A stretch of DNA of 44,517 nucleotides, taken from positions 1-44,517 of the forward strand of contig JBBTQJ010000020.1 in assembly GCA_038065755.1 (NCBI GenBank), written 5' to 3'. Source of the stretch: JBBTQJ01 sp038065755. Lineage in GTDB: Bacteria > Patescibacteriota > Minisyncoccia > Minisyncoccales > Staskawiczbacteraceae. Each line of letters starts with the position of its first letter. Position 1 is the stretch's first letter. The notes beneath the pieces are model-generated. The model saw only the letters and a list, made by a program, of their open reading frames with translations, was not told the DNA's origin and did not search any database. Positions 16,436-25,284 of the stretch are shown piece after piece. Both the position numbers and the translations under genes were made by a program.

Positions 16436-17233
16436 TTATTTTTTAACAATTATCCAGCGCCATTTATTGTATTGGTCTTTGTGAAATTTAAAATTATTGT
16501 ATCCGAATTTTTTTAACATTTTCACAATTTCTTTTTTCTGGAACGGGTCAAATTCCATAAAAATTATTCCGTTTTTATTAAGATGACTTTTTGCATTTTT
16601 CAAAAATTTTCTTATATAAAAAAGCCCGTCCTCTCCCCCAAATAGGGCTGATTTTGGCTCATATTTCAAAACCGATTTTTGAATTTTATTTTTTCTTTTT
16701 TTGGCAATATACGGCGGGTTGACAAAAATTAAATCGTATTTATTTTTTATATTTTTAAAAATATCCGATTGAATTATTTTATATCTTTCCGGTTTAATTT
16801 TGTTTATTTTTAAATTTATCTTTATCTGCTCTAAACAATTTTTATCATTGTCTGCAAAATAAACTTGGCAGTTTTTTATTTTTTTAAAAATTGCAATTCC
16901 AATACACCCTGAACCTGCAAAAATATCCAAAACTTTTATTTTGTTGCTTAATTTTACATCGTCCACCGTATCTTTCTTCATGTTTTTTATGATTTCAATG
17001 GCTTTTTCGGTCCAAAATTCGGTTTCTTGCCTGGGAATCAATGGTCTTTTTGACAAATCAATTTTACATCCCAAAAACTCGGTAAATCCTATTACATAGT
17101 CTATCGGCTCTCCTTTTTTTAAGCGTTCTAAATCTTTTTTAATTTTTTTTGTAAGATAATTTACCCCGCGATGAGCGTCAGTGAATTTTGCGAGGTATTT
17201 TTCTTTTAAAAGCCACTCGATTTCTTTTTTCAT
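16436..17233 (-). CDS. prmC: Peptide chain release factor N5-glutamine methyltransferase
   Basis: Methylates the GGQ glutamine of release factors with S-adenosylmethionine. It shows a helical N domain, DIFAGSGCIGIAIFKK (SAM site, about 108) and the catalytic NPPY at about 172 (IFVNPPYIAKKRKN). At 265 aa it is close to the family length. No prfA gene is adjacent, unlike the usual arrangement. The gene is very AT-rich and Lys-rich, unlike the pyrB gene next to it. Confidence 0.9.
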   Translation of the reverse strand: MKKEIEWLLKEKYLAKFTDAHRGVNYLTKKIKKDLERLKKGEPIDYVIGFTEFLGCKIDLSKRPLIPRQETEFWTEKAIEIIKNMKKDTVDDVKLSNKIKVLDIFAGSGCIGIAIFKKIKNCQVYFADNDKNCLEQIKINLKINKIKPERYKIIQSDIFKNIKNKYDLIFVNPPYIAKKRKNKIQKSVLKYEPKSALFGGEDGLFYIRKFLKNAKSHLNKNGIIFMEFDPFQKKEIVKMLKKFGYNNFKFHKDQYNKWRWIIVKK

Positions 17234-17263
17234 ATTCTATTTTACTTTATCTTAATTTTTAAA

Positions 17264-17290
17264 TAAAAAAAAGACCCAATTTTTGGGTCT
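17264..17290 (-). terminator. pyrB terminator
   Basis: AGACCC/GGGTCT stem with an A/T loop, followed on the minus strand by eight T residues. Confidence 0.8.
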
Positions 17291-17331
17291 GCGTTAGCAT
17301 AAATTAACGAAACGCCACTTCTTTAATGTAT

Positions 17332-18288
17332 TTAACTGTCCGGGCTGATAATCATTTTTAGTAATGCCATTCTTGTAAACAATCCGCTGTCAATTTGGTG
17401 CGTAAGATATACTGCCCTCGGGTCGTCATCAACCTCTGGGGTTATTTCGTCTACCTTTGGCAGGGGGTGCATAATAATCGCGTTGCTTCCCATTAAATCA
17501 AGAATTGTTCTGTCAACAATAAAATATCCTAAACTGTGATCGTTTCTATCAAAAGATGTTCCACATTCTTTTTGCGTTCTGGTTTGATAAATAACATCTG
17601 CAAAAGGAGCGACATCTCTCAAATCGGATAATTCTGTAAACCAGACATTGTGGCGCCTGAGATAATCTTTTACATCTTCCCTCATCCTCGCAGATTCCGG
17701 CGAAACAAAATAAATTTTTACGCCGTCAAATTTTCCCAAAAGATACGAAAGCGACCTTACCGTCCTGCCATTGAATAAGTCGCCGACCATAACAAAATCT
17801 TTATTATCTATCTCCGACAACAATTTCAATATGGTTCTTAAATCTAACAATGCCTGCGTTGGATGCTGTCCGGGATGCCGGTCTCCCGCATTTAAAATGG
17901 GAACCTGCGAAACATTAGCTGCTATTTCAGCTCCAATTTCCTGATCGTATCTTAAAACAATAACATCGGGTTTATAACGATTCAAAACTTTAATTGTGTC
18001 TCTTAATGTCTCTCCTTTTTTTGCCGAAGAAAACTCTCTGGCGTTTTCAGTTGAAAATACAACCTTTCCGCCTAAATAATCCATAGCAAATTCAAAAGAT
18101 GATCTTGTGCGAGTGCTTGGCTCATAAAAAAACGATACCATTCTTTTGCCACTTAACAAATTATTTCCGCCTTTGTCAAAAACTTTTTCCATTTCGTCAG
18201 TTAAGGGAAAAAATTCTTGTTCAAGCCACAGTCGGCTGAATTGTTGGGCATAAATAACATGCGGCCATTCTTCAAATTTTATGCACAT
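17332..18288 (-). CDS. pyrB: Aspartate carbamoyltransferase catalytic chain
   Basis: Joins carbamoyl phosphate and aspartate in pyrimidine synthesis. The carbamoyl-phosphate site STRTRSSFE (about 50), HPGQHPTQALLDL (about 128) and HPLPKVDEI (about 262) identify it as ATCase rather than ornithine transcarbamylase. The frame is open to 18312, but AAGGAGGG lies 5 bases before the ATG at 18288 (MCIKFEEWP), so that start is used (318 aa). The gene is less AT-rich than its neighbours and has an SD sequence most lack. No other pyrimidine gene is in the window, which suggests acquisition or a dispersed pathway. Confidence 0.93.
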   Translation of the reverse strand: MCIKFEEWPHVIYAQQFSRLWLEQEFFPLTDEMEKVFDKGGNNLLSGKRMVSFFYEPSTRTRSSFEFAMDYLGGKVVFSTENAREFSSAKKGETLRDTIKVLNRYKPDVIVLRYDQEIGAEIAANVSQVPILNAGDRHPGQHPTQALLDLRTILKLLSEIDNKDFVMVGDLFNGRTVRSLSYLLGKFDGVKIYFVSPESARMREDVKDYLRRHNVWFTELSDLRDVAPFADVIYQTRTQKECGTSFDRNDHSLGYFIVDRTILDLMGSNAIIMHPLPKVDEITPEVDDDPRAVYLTHQIDSGLFTRMALLKMIISPDS

Positions 18289-18341
18289 AATTCCCTCCTT
18301 TTCTATTGTCAACGAACACCTGAAAGAACATATTAATTATT

Positions 18342-18499
18342 AGACCTGTTGCGAAATAAGATTCGCAACGAAATTTTCAGATTTTGAAGCGAAAATTTGA
18401 TAAAATGAGGAGGTTTGCCTATGGCAAGCCGACGAATTTTAGCAAATTTGTAGCCAAAATATGAAAATTGCAGTAGAAATATTATTTCGCAACAGGTCT
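18342..18499 (+). mobile_element. MITE-like element, copy 1 (158 bp)
   Basis: Perfect 18-bp terminal inverted repeats AGACCTGTTGCGAAATAA / TTATTTCGCAACAGGTCT, flanked on both sides by ATTATT (a possible 6-bp target duplication). The core (about 18382-18456) is homologous to the element at 43874-44045 read on the other strand. Its tip folds as GGTTTGCC-TAT-GGCAAGCC. It lies between rplU and pyrB. Confidence 0.75.
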
Positions 18500-18502
18500 A
18501 TT

Positions 18503-18550
18503 ATTCTATTCTTTATTTTAAAAATATCAATAGTTTGTCGCATAATATAA
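18503..18550 (-). promoter_or_regulatory. Promoter preceded by the recurrent motif, upstream of pyrB
   Basis: The minus strand shows ATTATGCGACAAA (18534-18548), then TTGATA (18525-18530), a 16-bp spacer and TAGAAT (18503-18508). The transcript would start at the edge of the MITE and read through it into pyrB. Confidence 0.5.
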
Positions 18551-18557
18551 ATATATT

Positions 18558-18869
18558 TTAGTTTTTAATTCCTGTGATTTCAATTTCTGTGTACGGCTGT
18601 CTGTGGCCGATTTTTCTGCTGTATCTTTTTTTCGGCTTATATTTAAAAACAATTATCTTGTCACCTTTTGCATGCTTTAGCACTTTTGCCGAAACATTGG
18701 CTTCTTTCACTGTCGGATTTCCTATATCAATTTTTTTGTTTTTTTCTATCAACAAAACATCAGAGAAGACAATTTCTTCCCCTTCTTTTTTTTCTATTTT
18801 TTCAATTTTTAATTTGTCTCCCGGTTTGACAATGTATTGTTTTCCGCCGGTTTTTATAACAGCTAACAT
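18558..18869 (-). CDS. rplU: 50S ribosomal protein L21
   Basis: Binds 23S rRNA early in 50S assembly. The 103-aa protein shows MLAVIKTGGKQYIVKPGDKL at the start and the C-terminal KPKKRYSRKIGHRQPYTEIEI signature. The usual partner rpmA (L27) does not follow; a MITE and pyrB do. The promoter lies at 18879-18907 and would give a leader of only 2-4 bases, so translation may be leaderless. Confidence 0.95.
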   Translation of the reverse strand: MLAVIKTGGKQYIVKPGDKLKIEKIEKKEGEEIVFSDVLLIEKNKKIDIGNPTVKEANVSAKVLKHAKGDKIIVFKYKPKKRYSRKIGHRQPYTEIEITGIKN

Positions 18870-18878
18870 GGTATTTGA

Positions 18879-18907
18879 ATTTTAGCAAAATATATTCTAT
18901 TCGTCAA
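18879..18907 (-). promoter_or_regulatory. rplU promoter, near-leaderless
   Basis: TTGACG (18902-18907), lying in the last codons of rmuC, and TAAAAT (18879-18884) are 17 bp apart. The predicted start, near 18872, lies only 2-3 bases before the ATG. Confidence 0.6.
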
Positions 18908-19943
18908 GCATAGGACGCTCCACTTCATCTATTTCAATCTTCGTCTCCCCCGATGTAAGTTTTACCACATCCTTGTCTATTTTTTCCAACTCTTTGCCGG
19001 CTTTATTATAACTGCCAACCGTGGCGTCTAAATGCTGTCCTAATCTTTTCATATATTCTGAATACGTGAACAAATGCTTTCCAAGGCGTTCCACCTCTTT
19101 TATAATTTGCTGCGCTTGTTCTGAAATTTTTTGATTTTTTAATCCTTGCAAAACCGTCTGCAAATAAGCTAAAAAAGAAGTAGGTGAAACAACAACAACT
19201 TTTTTCTTTGAAGCGTAATAAATCAAATTATTGGTATCTTCTGCGATAACCCCTACCTTATTTATTAATAAATCATAATAAACTGCCTCAGAGGGTATAA
19301 ACATAAAAGCAAAATCCATTGTTTTTTCTTCTGGTTTCACATATTTTGAAGTTTCGTCAATTCTTAATTTTAAATCATTAATAAATGCTGTTTCCAGCCG
19401 TTTTTTTTCATTTGTGTCTCTTGTTTCTACCATTCTGTTATAATTTTCCAAGCTGAATTTTGAATCAATGGGAATTATTCTTTTATCAATAAAAACCACT
19501 GCGTCTACAATCAAACCGTCGTCAAAAGAATACTGCATCTGATAAGAGCCCGGGGGCAGAACATTTTTTAAAACTGTTTCCAAATAATATTCGCCTAAAA
19601 TTCCTCTTTGTTTTGGATTTTTTAAAATATCCTGCAGGCTTCTCAGCTGGTCGGCAAATCCTATGACCTGCTTATTGGTTTCATCTAAACGGGTTAATTT
19701 TTCCGTCACATTTCTTATAATATTAGCAGACTGCGAGAACTGCTGCTGCAGGCTTTTGTTTGATTCAGATAACTTAGAATCTAAAACTTGGGAAATATGA
19801 TTTATCTGCTGAGAAAGCATTAATAAAGAATTATTGTCCTTGCTATCTGCATTCGGTTTTTTTCTTAAAAGCAAAAAAAATACCGCAGCCAACCCCGTTG
19901 TTATTGTGATTAAAATAATTAAAAATATTATTATTAAATCCAT
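18897..19943 (-). CDS. rmuC: RmuC-family protein
   Basis: RmuC proteins limit recombination at inverted repeats and carry a PD-(D/E)XK-like nuclease core, although the activity is not settled. This 348-aa copy has an N-terminal membrane helix (about 3-26), a coiled-coil region to about residue 110, then GILGEYYLETVLKNVLPPGS and VDAVVFIDKRIIPIDSKFSLENY, which hold the conserved core residues. A coiled coil closes the protein. In a genome so full of palindromes a factor that acts on inverted repeats is a fitting partner; that is inference. Confidence 0.88.
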   Translation of the reverse strand: MDLIIIFLIILITITTGLAAVFFLLLRKKPNADSKDNNSLLMLSQQINHISQVLDSKLSESNKSLQQQFSQSANIIRNVTEKLTRLDETNKQVIGFADQLRSLQDILKNPKQRGILGEYYLETVLKNVLPPGSYQMQYSFDDGLIVDAVVFIDKRIIPIDSKFSLENYNRMVETRDTNEKKRLETAFINDLKLRIDETSKYVKPEEKTMDFAFMFIPSEAVYYDLLINKVGVIAEDTNNLIYYASKKKVVVVSPTSFLAYLQTVLQGLKNQKISEQAQQIIKEVERLGKHLFTYSEYMKRLGQHLDATVGSYNKAGKELEKIDKDVVKLTSGETKIEIDEVERPMLDE

Positions 19944-19977
19944 TGTTTTTATTTTACATCAAAAATAAATTTTTTAC

Positions 19978-20006
19978 AAAAAAAGGCTCTGTCACAGACA
20001 AAGCCT
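19978..20006 (-). terminator. Terminator of the 73-aa ORF
   Basis: AGGCT/AGCCT outer stem with CTGT/ACAG inner pairing, followed on the minus strand by seven T residues. Confidence 0.75.
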
Positions 20007-20071
20007 AAATACAATTTATATAATCCTTTTAGGGTCAACCTTCTTGTTCGGAGGCCTCCTGCGAAAGCACC

Positions 20072-20293
20072 TTAATCGTTAACTCCACTTGACATGGAAC
20101 TAATTCGTAAAAAAATATCGCTGATGCCAGCTGTGCCAACTTGTTTTTCCTTGGCAGTAAGCAAATTATTTTCTGCTAATTCTTTTAATACTTTTGCAAT
20201 ATCTTCCCAGTGCAAAGCGCTTTTGTCTCTAAGTTCGTCTCTTGTTATTCCATAACAGCAATAGCCGGAATTTCCGGCGATAGTTGACAACAC
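20072..20293 (-). CDS. Small winged-helix-like protein (GTG start)
   Basis: A 73-aa product that is not firmly recognised. The segment ITRDELRDKSALHWEDIAKV followed by LKELAENNLLTAKEK has the spacing of a small winged helix: a helix, a recognition-like helix, then a basic wing. The only plausible starts are GTG at 20293 or an upstream non-AUG codon, because a stop lies 14 codons further up. It has its own promoter and terminator and a leader of over 100 nt that contains a 12-codon ORF. A transcription-factor role is a guess from the fold. Confidence 0.45.
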   Translation of the reverse strand: MLSTIAGNSGYCCYGITRDELRDKSALHWEDIAKVLKELAENNLLTAKEKQVGTAGISDIFLRISSMSSGVND

Positions 20294-20332
20294 TTTTACA
20301 AAAATACAATTTTTGCTTACATCTAAAAAAAA

Positions 20333-20371
20333 TTATTTAGAAGGTTCCGGTTTGCCTTTTAGGGCTCCCAT
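20333..20371 (-). CDS. Possible 12-codon leader ORF
   Basis: ATG-GGA-GCC... encodes MGALKGKPEPSK and stops about 40 bases before the GTG of the winged-helix-like gene. AAGAAGATC upstream could act as a weak ribosome site. It may be a regulatory uORF or chance. Confidence 0.25.
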   Translation of the reverse strand: MGALKGKPEPSK

Positions 20372-20411
20372 AAGGATCTTCTTTCAAAGAGCTGTTTCAA
20401 ATTCAAGTTTA

Positions 20412-20440
20412 ATGCTATAAAAACAAACCCTAATTGTCAA
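20412..20440 (-). promoter_or_regulatory. Promoter of the 73-aa ORF
   Basis: TTGACA (20435-20440), 17-bp spacer, TAGCAT (20412-20417) on the minus strand. It leaves a leader of about 110 nt. Confidence 0.5.
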
Positions 20441-20464
20441 TATCTTTTTAATTTACAAAAAGAA

Positions 20465-20487
20465 ATTGGGACGTATGACGTCCCAAT
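20465..20487. repeat. REP-like palindrome downstream of RAYT
   Basis: TGGGACGTATGACGTCCCA flanked by AT/AT. An identical 23-bp copy occurs inside the transposase gene at 20995-21017. Confidence 0.85.
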
Positions 20488-20494
20488 AACTATT

Positions 20495-21214
20495 CTAATC
20501 TAAAACAATGTCGCCAAAATTTTTTATTTCTTTCTTATAAACAACCCAATTATCAACTATATTTTTACAGCCCCTAACCCCACCCATCGCTTCTAAAAGA
20601 AATTCTCTTTGTGTAACATAAAAAAAATTCTTTTTACCGAGATAATCGGGGTAGCTGTGCCGTTTGTTATTCTCTAAAAACTCAACTACTTTTTCTGGAT
20701 TTTTAATACCTTTCTCTTTCCAGCCAGGCTCAATCAATGATATTAAATTAGTGTGAATATATGCAAAAACATTTTTTAGTTGTTCCTCGGTTTTAATATG
20801 AACTACCTGAAATCTGCTAAAAAGATGTCCTTTACGATCATATTTATCATTAAAATATTTTGCGTAACCACCGCTGACTTTTTTCATAAAATTAGTAATT
20901 CCATCATCTTTCAATTGTCGTAATAATAGGTGCAGATGATTGGGCATAAAAGAAAAACTTAAAACCTCTACCATTCTATCCCTTTTGTCTAGATATTGGG
21001 ACGTATGACGTCCCAATGTTTCTAATAATTTTTCTTTTTTGCGCTGAAGACGACGCAACCATATTTCTGTAGGTTTAGTATTATTAAACTCGTAAATTGA
21101 AAAAATTCCACGATAAAAATCTTTTTCTTCGCTAAAAACCAACGTGTCGCCTACGGCTCGAATAACAGTATGATAGATTTCATCATTTACTAATTGTGGT
21201 CGTTGAATTGACAT
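20495..21214 (-). CDS. REP-associated tyrosine transposase (RAYT, Y1 family)
   Basis: Single-strand DNA HUH transposase related to IS200/IS605 TnpA. RAYTs are thought to spread REP palindromes. The HUH motif is PNHLHLLLRQ (about 92), and the candidate catalytic Tyr lies in VSGGYAKYFNDKYDRKGHLF (about 116-120). The 239-aa length fits the family. The start is MSIQRPQLVN. A palindrome identical to the one just downstream lies within the coding region and is read LGRHTSQY. The gene is probably intact. It ends a cluster with the exchanger and permease genes, but with 7 bases to the former it may be cotranscribed. Confidence 0.88.
   Translation of the reverse strand: MSIQRPQLVNDEIYHTVIRAVGDTLVFSEEKDFYRGIFSIYEFNNTKPTEIWLRRLQRKKEKLLETLGRHTSQYLDKRDRMVEVLSFSFMPNHLHLLLRQLKDDGITNFMKKVSGGYAKYFNDKYDRKGHLFSRFQVVHIKTEEQLKNVFAYIHTNLISLIEPGWKEKGIKNPEKVVEFLENNKRHSYPDYLGKKNFFYVTQREFLLEAMGGVRGCKNIVDNWVVYKKEIKNFGDIVLD
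20995..21017. repeat. REP-like palindrome inside the RAYT gene
   Basis: Identical in 23 bases to the copy at 20465-20487. It is translated in frame within the N-terminal half of the transposase. Confidence 0.85.
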
Positions 21215-21221
21215 AAGGTTT

Positions 21222-22193
21222 TTAGAAAAAATAGGGTTTGAATATTTCGGTTACCAAAAAAGCAATATAAATAAATAATAAAATCAATGCCTCTTTTTTG
21301 GTTATTTTTTCCCCTGTTTTAATGGCAAGAAGAAAAACCAGCGAGGCAATTATGGCATAAGCCCTGGCAATTAAAAACGGAGAAAAATCTTCAATTTCAA
21401 AAGGGGAAATTATGGCCACAATTCCTAAAACCAAAGTGGCGCAAATAATCACAGAGCCCATTATGTCGCCCAGCACCATCCACCCCTCGCCCTTTCTGGC
21501 TGAAATAATTGAAAAATAAGCTTCCGGAAAACAATTTCCCAGGCCAACAATTAAAATGCCAACTAACGAAAGAGGAATTCCCAGTTTAACAGAAAATAAT
21601 TTAGCGCTGTCAATAATCGCCCACGAGGCCAATAAAAGAAAAATTAAAATAACAGTTATTTTTATTAAATCTTTTAAAAATAAAAGCAGTAATAATTTTT
21701 TTGGTTTTTCTTTTTTTCTTTCTTTATAAATTTTTTTAAACCTGTCTCTTTTTGAAAAAAGCCAATATGAATAAAAAACAAAACTCAAAAGCAAAATTAC
21801 TCCGTCTATTCTGTTGATATTGCCGTCAAAAATCAAGAGCAAAGGCAAAATCACAATTGCCGAGGTAAAAATAGCGCTTGTTTGCACCATATTGCTTTCA
21901 GCTTGCAAATGTTTTTTTGAAAACAGCACGGCCAGGGCCATAATTATAGTTAAATCAATCAAGTTCCCGCCAATAATATCTCCAAAAGCAAGCTGGGGCA
22001 TGCCGTTTATAGCGGCGTTAATATCAACAAAAAGATTAGGCAAAGAAGTGGCAAACGCCATTACGAAAAAAGCGGTCACAAACTCCCGCCAGCGCAAAAA
22101 TTTTGCTATATCCGCCAGGGTCTTAACCAAATGAGAGCTCAGCCACGAAAGAGCAAGGCAGGAAACTATAAAAATAATAATATTTAAAACCAT
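21222..22193 (-). CDS. Sodium/calcium exchanger family membrane protein (CaCA)
   Basis: A 323-aa protein with ten hydrophobic segments and the two inverted alpha repeats of the CaCA family: SLPNLFVDINAAINGMPQLA (about 50) with GDIIGGNLID, and GLGNCFPEAYFSIISARKGE (about 215) with GDIMGSVI. Acidic and Asn residues that bind the cations are kept, though the second GNS/T-x-PE motif has Cys-Phe in the middle (NCFPE). The ion cannot be told from sequence. It overlaps the 3' end of the permease gene by 10 bases, so they are translated from one transcript. Confidence 0.85.
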   Translation of the reverse strand: MVLNIIIFIVSCLALSWLSSHLVKTLADIAKFLRWREFVTAFFVMAFATSLPNLFVDINAAINGMPQLAFGDIIGGNLIDLTIIMALAVLFSKKHLQAESNMVQTSAIFTSAIVILPLLLIFDGNINRIDGVILLLSFVFYSYWLFSKRDRFKKIYKERKKEKPKKLLLLLFLKDLIKITVILIFLLLASWAIIDSAKLFSVKLGIPLSLVGILIVGLGNCFPEAYFSIISARKGEGWMVLGDIMGSVIICATLVLGIVAIISPFEIEDFSPFLIARAYAIIASLVFLLAIKTGEKITKKEALILLFIYIAFLVTEIFKPYFF

Positions 22194-23311
22194 AAATTTA
22201 TAAAAAATACATTAATTTGATATGCAATCCCCAGCAAAAATATCAACGCCAAAGGATAAATAATCATTTTATTTCCGCCGAGTTTTTTATACATCAGCAA
22301 AATTAAAATTCCGTCTATTGAAAGCAAAACCCCGCCGACAAAAGATATCAGAGTAATAAAAGAATTAAGGCCTATCAAAAACAAAACAAGGGGCGCAAAA
22401 CAGGTGATAAGCCATGCTTGAGTTTTTCTAACGCCCAAATCGTACATAAAAACTTTTTTTAAAGTAAAGCCCAGCATAATAAAAGCCGTAAAAGTCGTTA
22501 TCACTCCCAAAAACAGGCTGAAAGAAAAAAATACGGGCCCCAAATAATTTTTTAATCCCGTCAGGGCGGTTTCTGTTGTGTTTGTCCCCGTAATGCCCAA
22601 TATTAAAAAAATAAAAAAAAGGTAAACGACCGACACCGTTGCCAAAGAAATGGCGATTATTTTTTTTAAATTTTTTCTTTTTTTCCCAAGCATTTCTTCT
22701 ATTTCTGGAATAATGCCCATTCCCCACAAAGAAAAAATAATGGGCCCATAGGGCAATAATAAATTTGAAATTTTTAATTCAAAATTAGAAATGAAAATAT
22801 TTTCTAATTTTATCTGGGAAAATCCGTTTATAAAAATTAAAAATAAAACTAAAAAAAGAAAGATCATCACCCCGAATTCAATTTTGGAAACTATTTTTAT
22901 TCCAAAATAAATAATGGCTGTCACCAGCGCCCAAAAAATAAGGGCGTAAAATAATTGACTGCCCCCGAATATGTTTGTTAAAAAATCACTGCCAATAATC
23001 AAATAAACCAAAAGCACCCCAAAAGAGCCCAAAATCATAGAAAGCAAATATAAATATCCCAGCCATTTTCCCAAGTGAAACTTAACAAATCCAGGAAACC
23101 TTTTAAAGTCTGGGGTTAAAAGCGCTATTTCTCCAAATATCAAATGAACCGAAATCACCAATGACCCCAATACAAAAAAATAAAAAATCATCTGCCATAT
23201 GCCAACCTGCAAAGCGATATACGGCAAAGAAAAAAAACCCACCCCAACAATAGCCCCAGATAGGGTTGCTACGGGCAAAACATAATCTTGAAATATATTT
23301 TTTCCAAACAT
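22184..23311 (-). CDS. Amino-acid permease of the aromatic/HAAAP-like type
   Basis: A 375-aa protein with about eleven membrane helices in an APC-superfamily layout. The first helix carries SGAIVGVGFFSLPY, the unwound Gly-rich motif of substrate and sodium sites. Helix 6 has PYGPIIFSLWGMGIIPEIEE, which resembles Trp/Tyr permeases. The substrate is a guess. CPR bacteria lack most amino-acid synthesis, so import is expected. It is the first gene of a pair with the cation exchanger. Confidence 0.8.
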   Translation of the reverse strand: MFGKNIFQDYVLPVATLSGAIVGVGFFSLPYIALQVGIWQMIFYFFVLGSLVISVHLIFGEIALLTPDFKRFPGFVKFHLGKWLGYLYLLSMILGSFGVLLVYLIIGSDFLTNIFGGSQLFYALIFWALVTAIIYFGIKIVSKIEFGVMIFLFLVLFLIFINGFSQIKLENIFISNFELKISNLLLPYGPIIFSLWGMGIIPEIEEMLGKKRKNLKKIIAISLATVSVVYLFFIFLILGITGTNTTETALTGLKNYLGPVFFSFSLFLGVITTFTAFIMLGFTLKKVFMYDLGVRKTQAWLITCFAPLVLFLIGLNSFITLISFVGGVLLSIDGILILLMYKKLGGNKMIIYPLALIFLLGIAYQINVFFINLWF

Positions 23312-23483
23312 TATTATATTTTACATCCGCGTCGCAAAATTTACAATTTTAAACATGGAGATAATTAAAAAATGTTTAATCTTTTATTTTATATTTTTTT
23401 ATGTTATAATTTTAAAATCACGCAATTGAAAGTTGTAAATTAAAAATTAAAAATTCCAGTTTTGCGATAGCAAAATATGGCTT

Positions 23484-23558
23484 GGCCCTATCGTCTAGTC
23501 TGGTCTAGGACATCAGATTCTCAATCTGGTAACACCGGTTCAAATCCGGTTGGGGCCA
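23484..23558 (+). tRNA. tRNA-Glu (CTC)
   Basis: Acceptor GGCCCTA with TGGGGCC, anticodon stem TCAGA/TCTGG around loop TTCTCAA (anticodon CTC), T arm ACCGG-TTCAAAT-CCGGT. No CCA is encoded. It is the only plus-strand tRNA here and ends 10 bases before the convergent ftsI stop. Confidence 0.95.
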
Positions 23559-23567
23559 CTTTCAATT

Positions 23568-25265
23568 CTATTTATGGTCTGGGGGGATTTTCCAATAATT
23601 AATTATATATTGCGCCAGGTCTTTAAAAATAGGGGCGGCAGAAAGACTGGACTTGGGAACTTTTGGGTCGTCTAATTTTACCAATATTAAAAACTGGGGA
23701 TTTAAGGCCGGGCCAAACCCTATAAAACTCTGAATAGTTTTATCTAGATAATATCCTCTTTTGTCTTCAAAAGGAACTTCGGCTGTGCCTGTTTTTCCGG
23801 CAATATAGTAGCCGGGAACTTTGGCCTCTGATCCAAACCCTTTTTCAACAACCGAAATCAGCATTGCCGTAATCTGAGAAGCGGTTTGCTGTGAAATAAC
23901 CTGATTTTGAATTTGGGGTTTTGTGTTTGTTTCTTTTTTTCCTTGAACAATTTTTTCTGCTATATACGGTTTTACCAGCTTGCCTCCGTTGGCAAAAGCG
24001 CAAAATCCGCTTACAATTTGAATGGGTGTTAATTCAATTCCCTGCCCAAAGCTGGCCGTGGCAAATTCCACATCGGTTCCGCTTTTTAAATTTTCGTTGC
24101 GCGAATAAACTTCTCCTTGCAGGTCAATGCCTGTTTTTTTGGTAAAGCCAAAATTATCAATATAATTTAAATATATTTTGCGCGGTACCTGCTGGGAAAC
24201 AAACACCGCCCCCGTATTGATTGATTTTTCTAAAACTTCCATCATTGTCCTCTCGCCGTATTTTTTTCTGTCAAAGTTATAAATAGTTTTAAGTCCAATC
24301 TTAACAAACCCTTCGTCTGTGAATGTTGTATTGGGTGTTATTTTTCCTTCGTTTAAAGCGGCGGCCATGGTAAAGGGTTTTAAAATAGAGCCCGGCTCAA
24401 AAAGTTTTTGAACAACCGAGTTTTGAAAAATAGAAAAATAAACTTCTTTTGAATAATTATTAGGATTAAACGAAGGAAAATTTGCCATAGCCAAAACTCT
24501 TCCTGAATCCGGTTTTATTACTATTATCTGTCCTGTTTTTATATCTAATTCTTCTTTGGCTTTTTTTAATAACAATTCCGCTTCAAACTGAATATTATAA
24601 TCAATGGTTAGATAAATATCAGCGCCGTCTAAAAAATTTTCTTCCTGGCCGGAGAAAATCAAGTCCAGTCCTCTTTTTTCTTCTTTAATGCCGGTTTTAC
24701 CTTTTAAAATATCTTCGTAATATCCCTCAAGCCCGTATTGGCCAATTCCGTCTCCGCCTAAAAATCCTATTATATGAGAAGCTAGTTCTTCTTGGGGATA
24801 ATATCTGTTTTGGTCCGAGCTCCAATAAAGCCCCCTTAAATTTAACAATTTTATTTTATCTAATTCTTCTGATGGCAAATTTTTCTTTATAACAACGTAG
24901 TCATTTTCCCCTTCTATTTTAGAAAGTATCAAGTCGTATGGCTCGTTTATATTTTTTGATAAAATTTCTGCAAAAGATTTTTTATTTTCAATTTCTTTTA
25001 CGGTGGCTAAAATATTCCAGTTGTTTTTGTTTATGGCAATGCTTTTTATTTCTCCTTTTCCTTCGTTTCCCATATTTTCCTGGCTGTTATTTAAAAAAAC
25101 CTCTCCTCTTTCCCCTTCTACATCCTGAAACCCAGCTCTTTGGCCCAATGCCTGCGCCTGATAATATTTATGATTTATTATCTGCAAAAAAAACAAGCGG
25201 CTAATAATAGCTGCTCCCATAATAAAAACTAAAAATAAAATTATATTTATACGCCAGTTTTTCAT
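23568..25265 (-). CDS. ftsI: Division transpeptidase, FtsI/PBP2-like class B PBP
   Basis: Cross-links septal peptidoglycan. One N-terminal membrane helix (about 8-27), a pedestal domain with LASHIIGFLGGDGIGQYGLE, then the transpeptidase domain: SxxK in EPGSILKPFTM (about 292), SxN in SINTG (about 347), and KTG in AGKTGTAEV (about 493). The 565-aa length is normal and there are no PASTA repeats. Position after ftsL in the mraZ-rsmH-ftsL run supports FtsI rather than an elongation PBP2. The loop near residues 60-75 (NSQENMGNEGKGE) is low in complexity. Confidence 0.92.
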   Translation of the reverse strand: MKNWRINIILFLVFIMGAAIISRLFFLQIINHKYYQAQALGQRAGFQDVEGERGEVFLNNSQENMGNEGKGEIKSIAINKNNWNILATVKEIENKKSFAEILSKNINEPYDLILSKIEGENDYVVIKKNLPSEELDKIKLLNLRGLYWSSDQNRYYPQEELASHIIGFLGGDGIGQYGLEGYYEDILKGKTGIKEEKRGLDLIFSGQEENFLDGADIYLTIDYNIQFEAELLLKKAKEELDIKTGQIIVIKPDSGRVLAMANFPSFNPNNYSKEVYFSIFQNSVVQKLFEPGSILKPFTMAAALNEGKITPNTTFTDEGFVKIGLKTIYNFDRKKYGERTMMEVLEKSINTGAVFVSQQVPRKIYLNYIDNFGFTKKTGIDLQGEVYSRNENLKSGTDVEFATASFGQGIELTPIQIVSGFCAFANGGKLVKPYIAEKIVQGKKETNTKPQIQNQVISQQTASQITAMLISVVEKGFGSEAKVPGYYIAGKTGTAEVPFEDKRGYYLDKTIQSFIGFGPALNPQFLILVKLDDPKVPKSSLSAAPIFKDLAQYIINYWKIPPDHK

Positions 25266-25284
25266 TTATTAAACTTGTTGTTTA

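Noticed and set aside
18289..18312. Upstream ATG for pyrB
   Set aside because: A strong SD sequence lies inside this stretch and points to the ATG at 18288.
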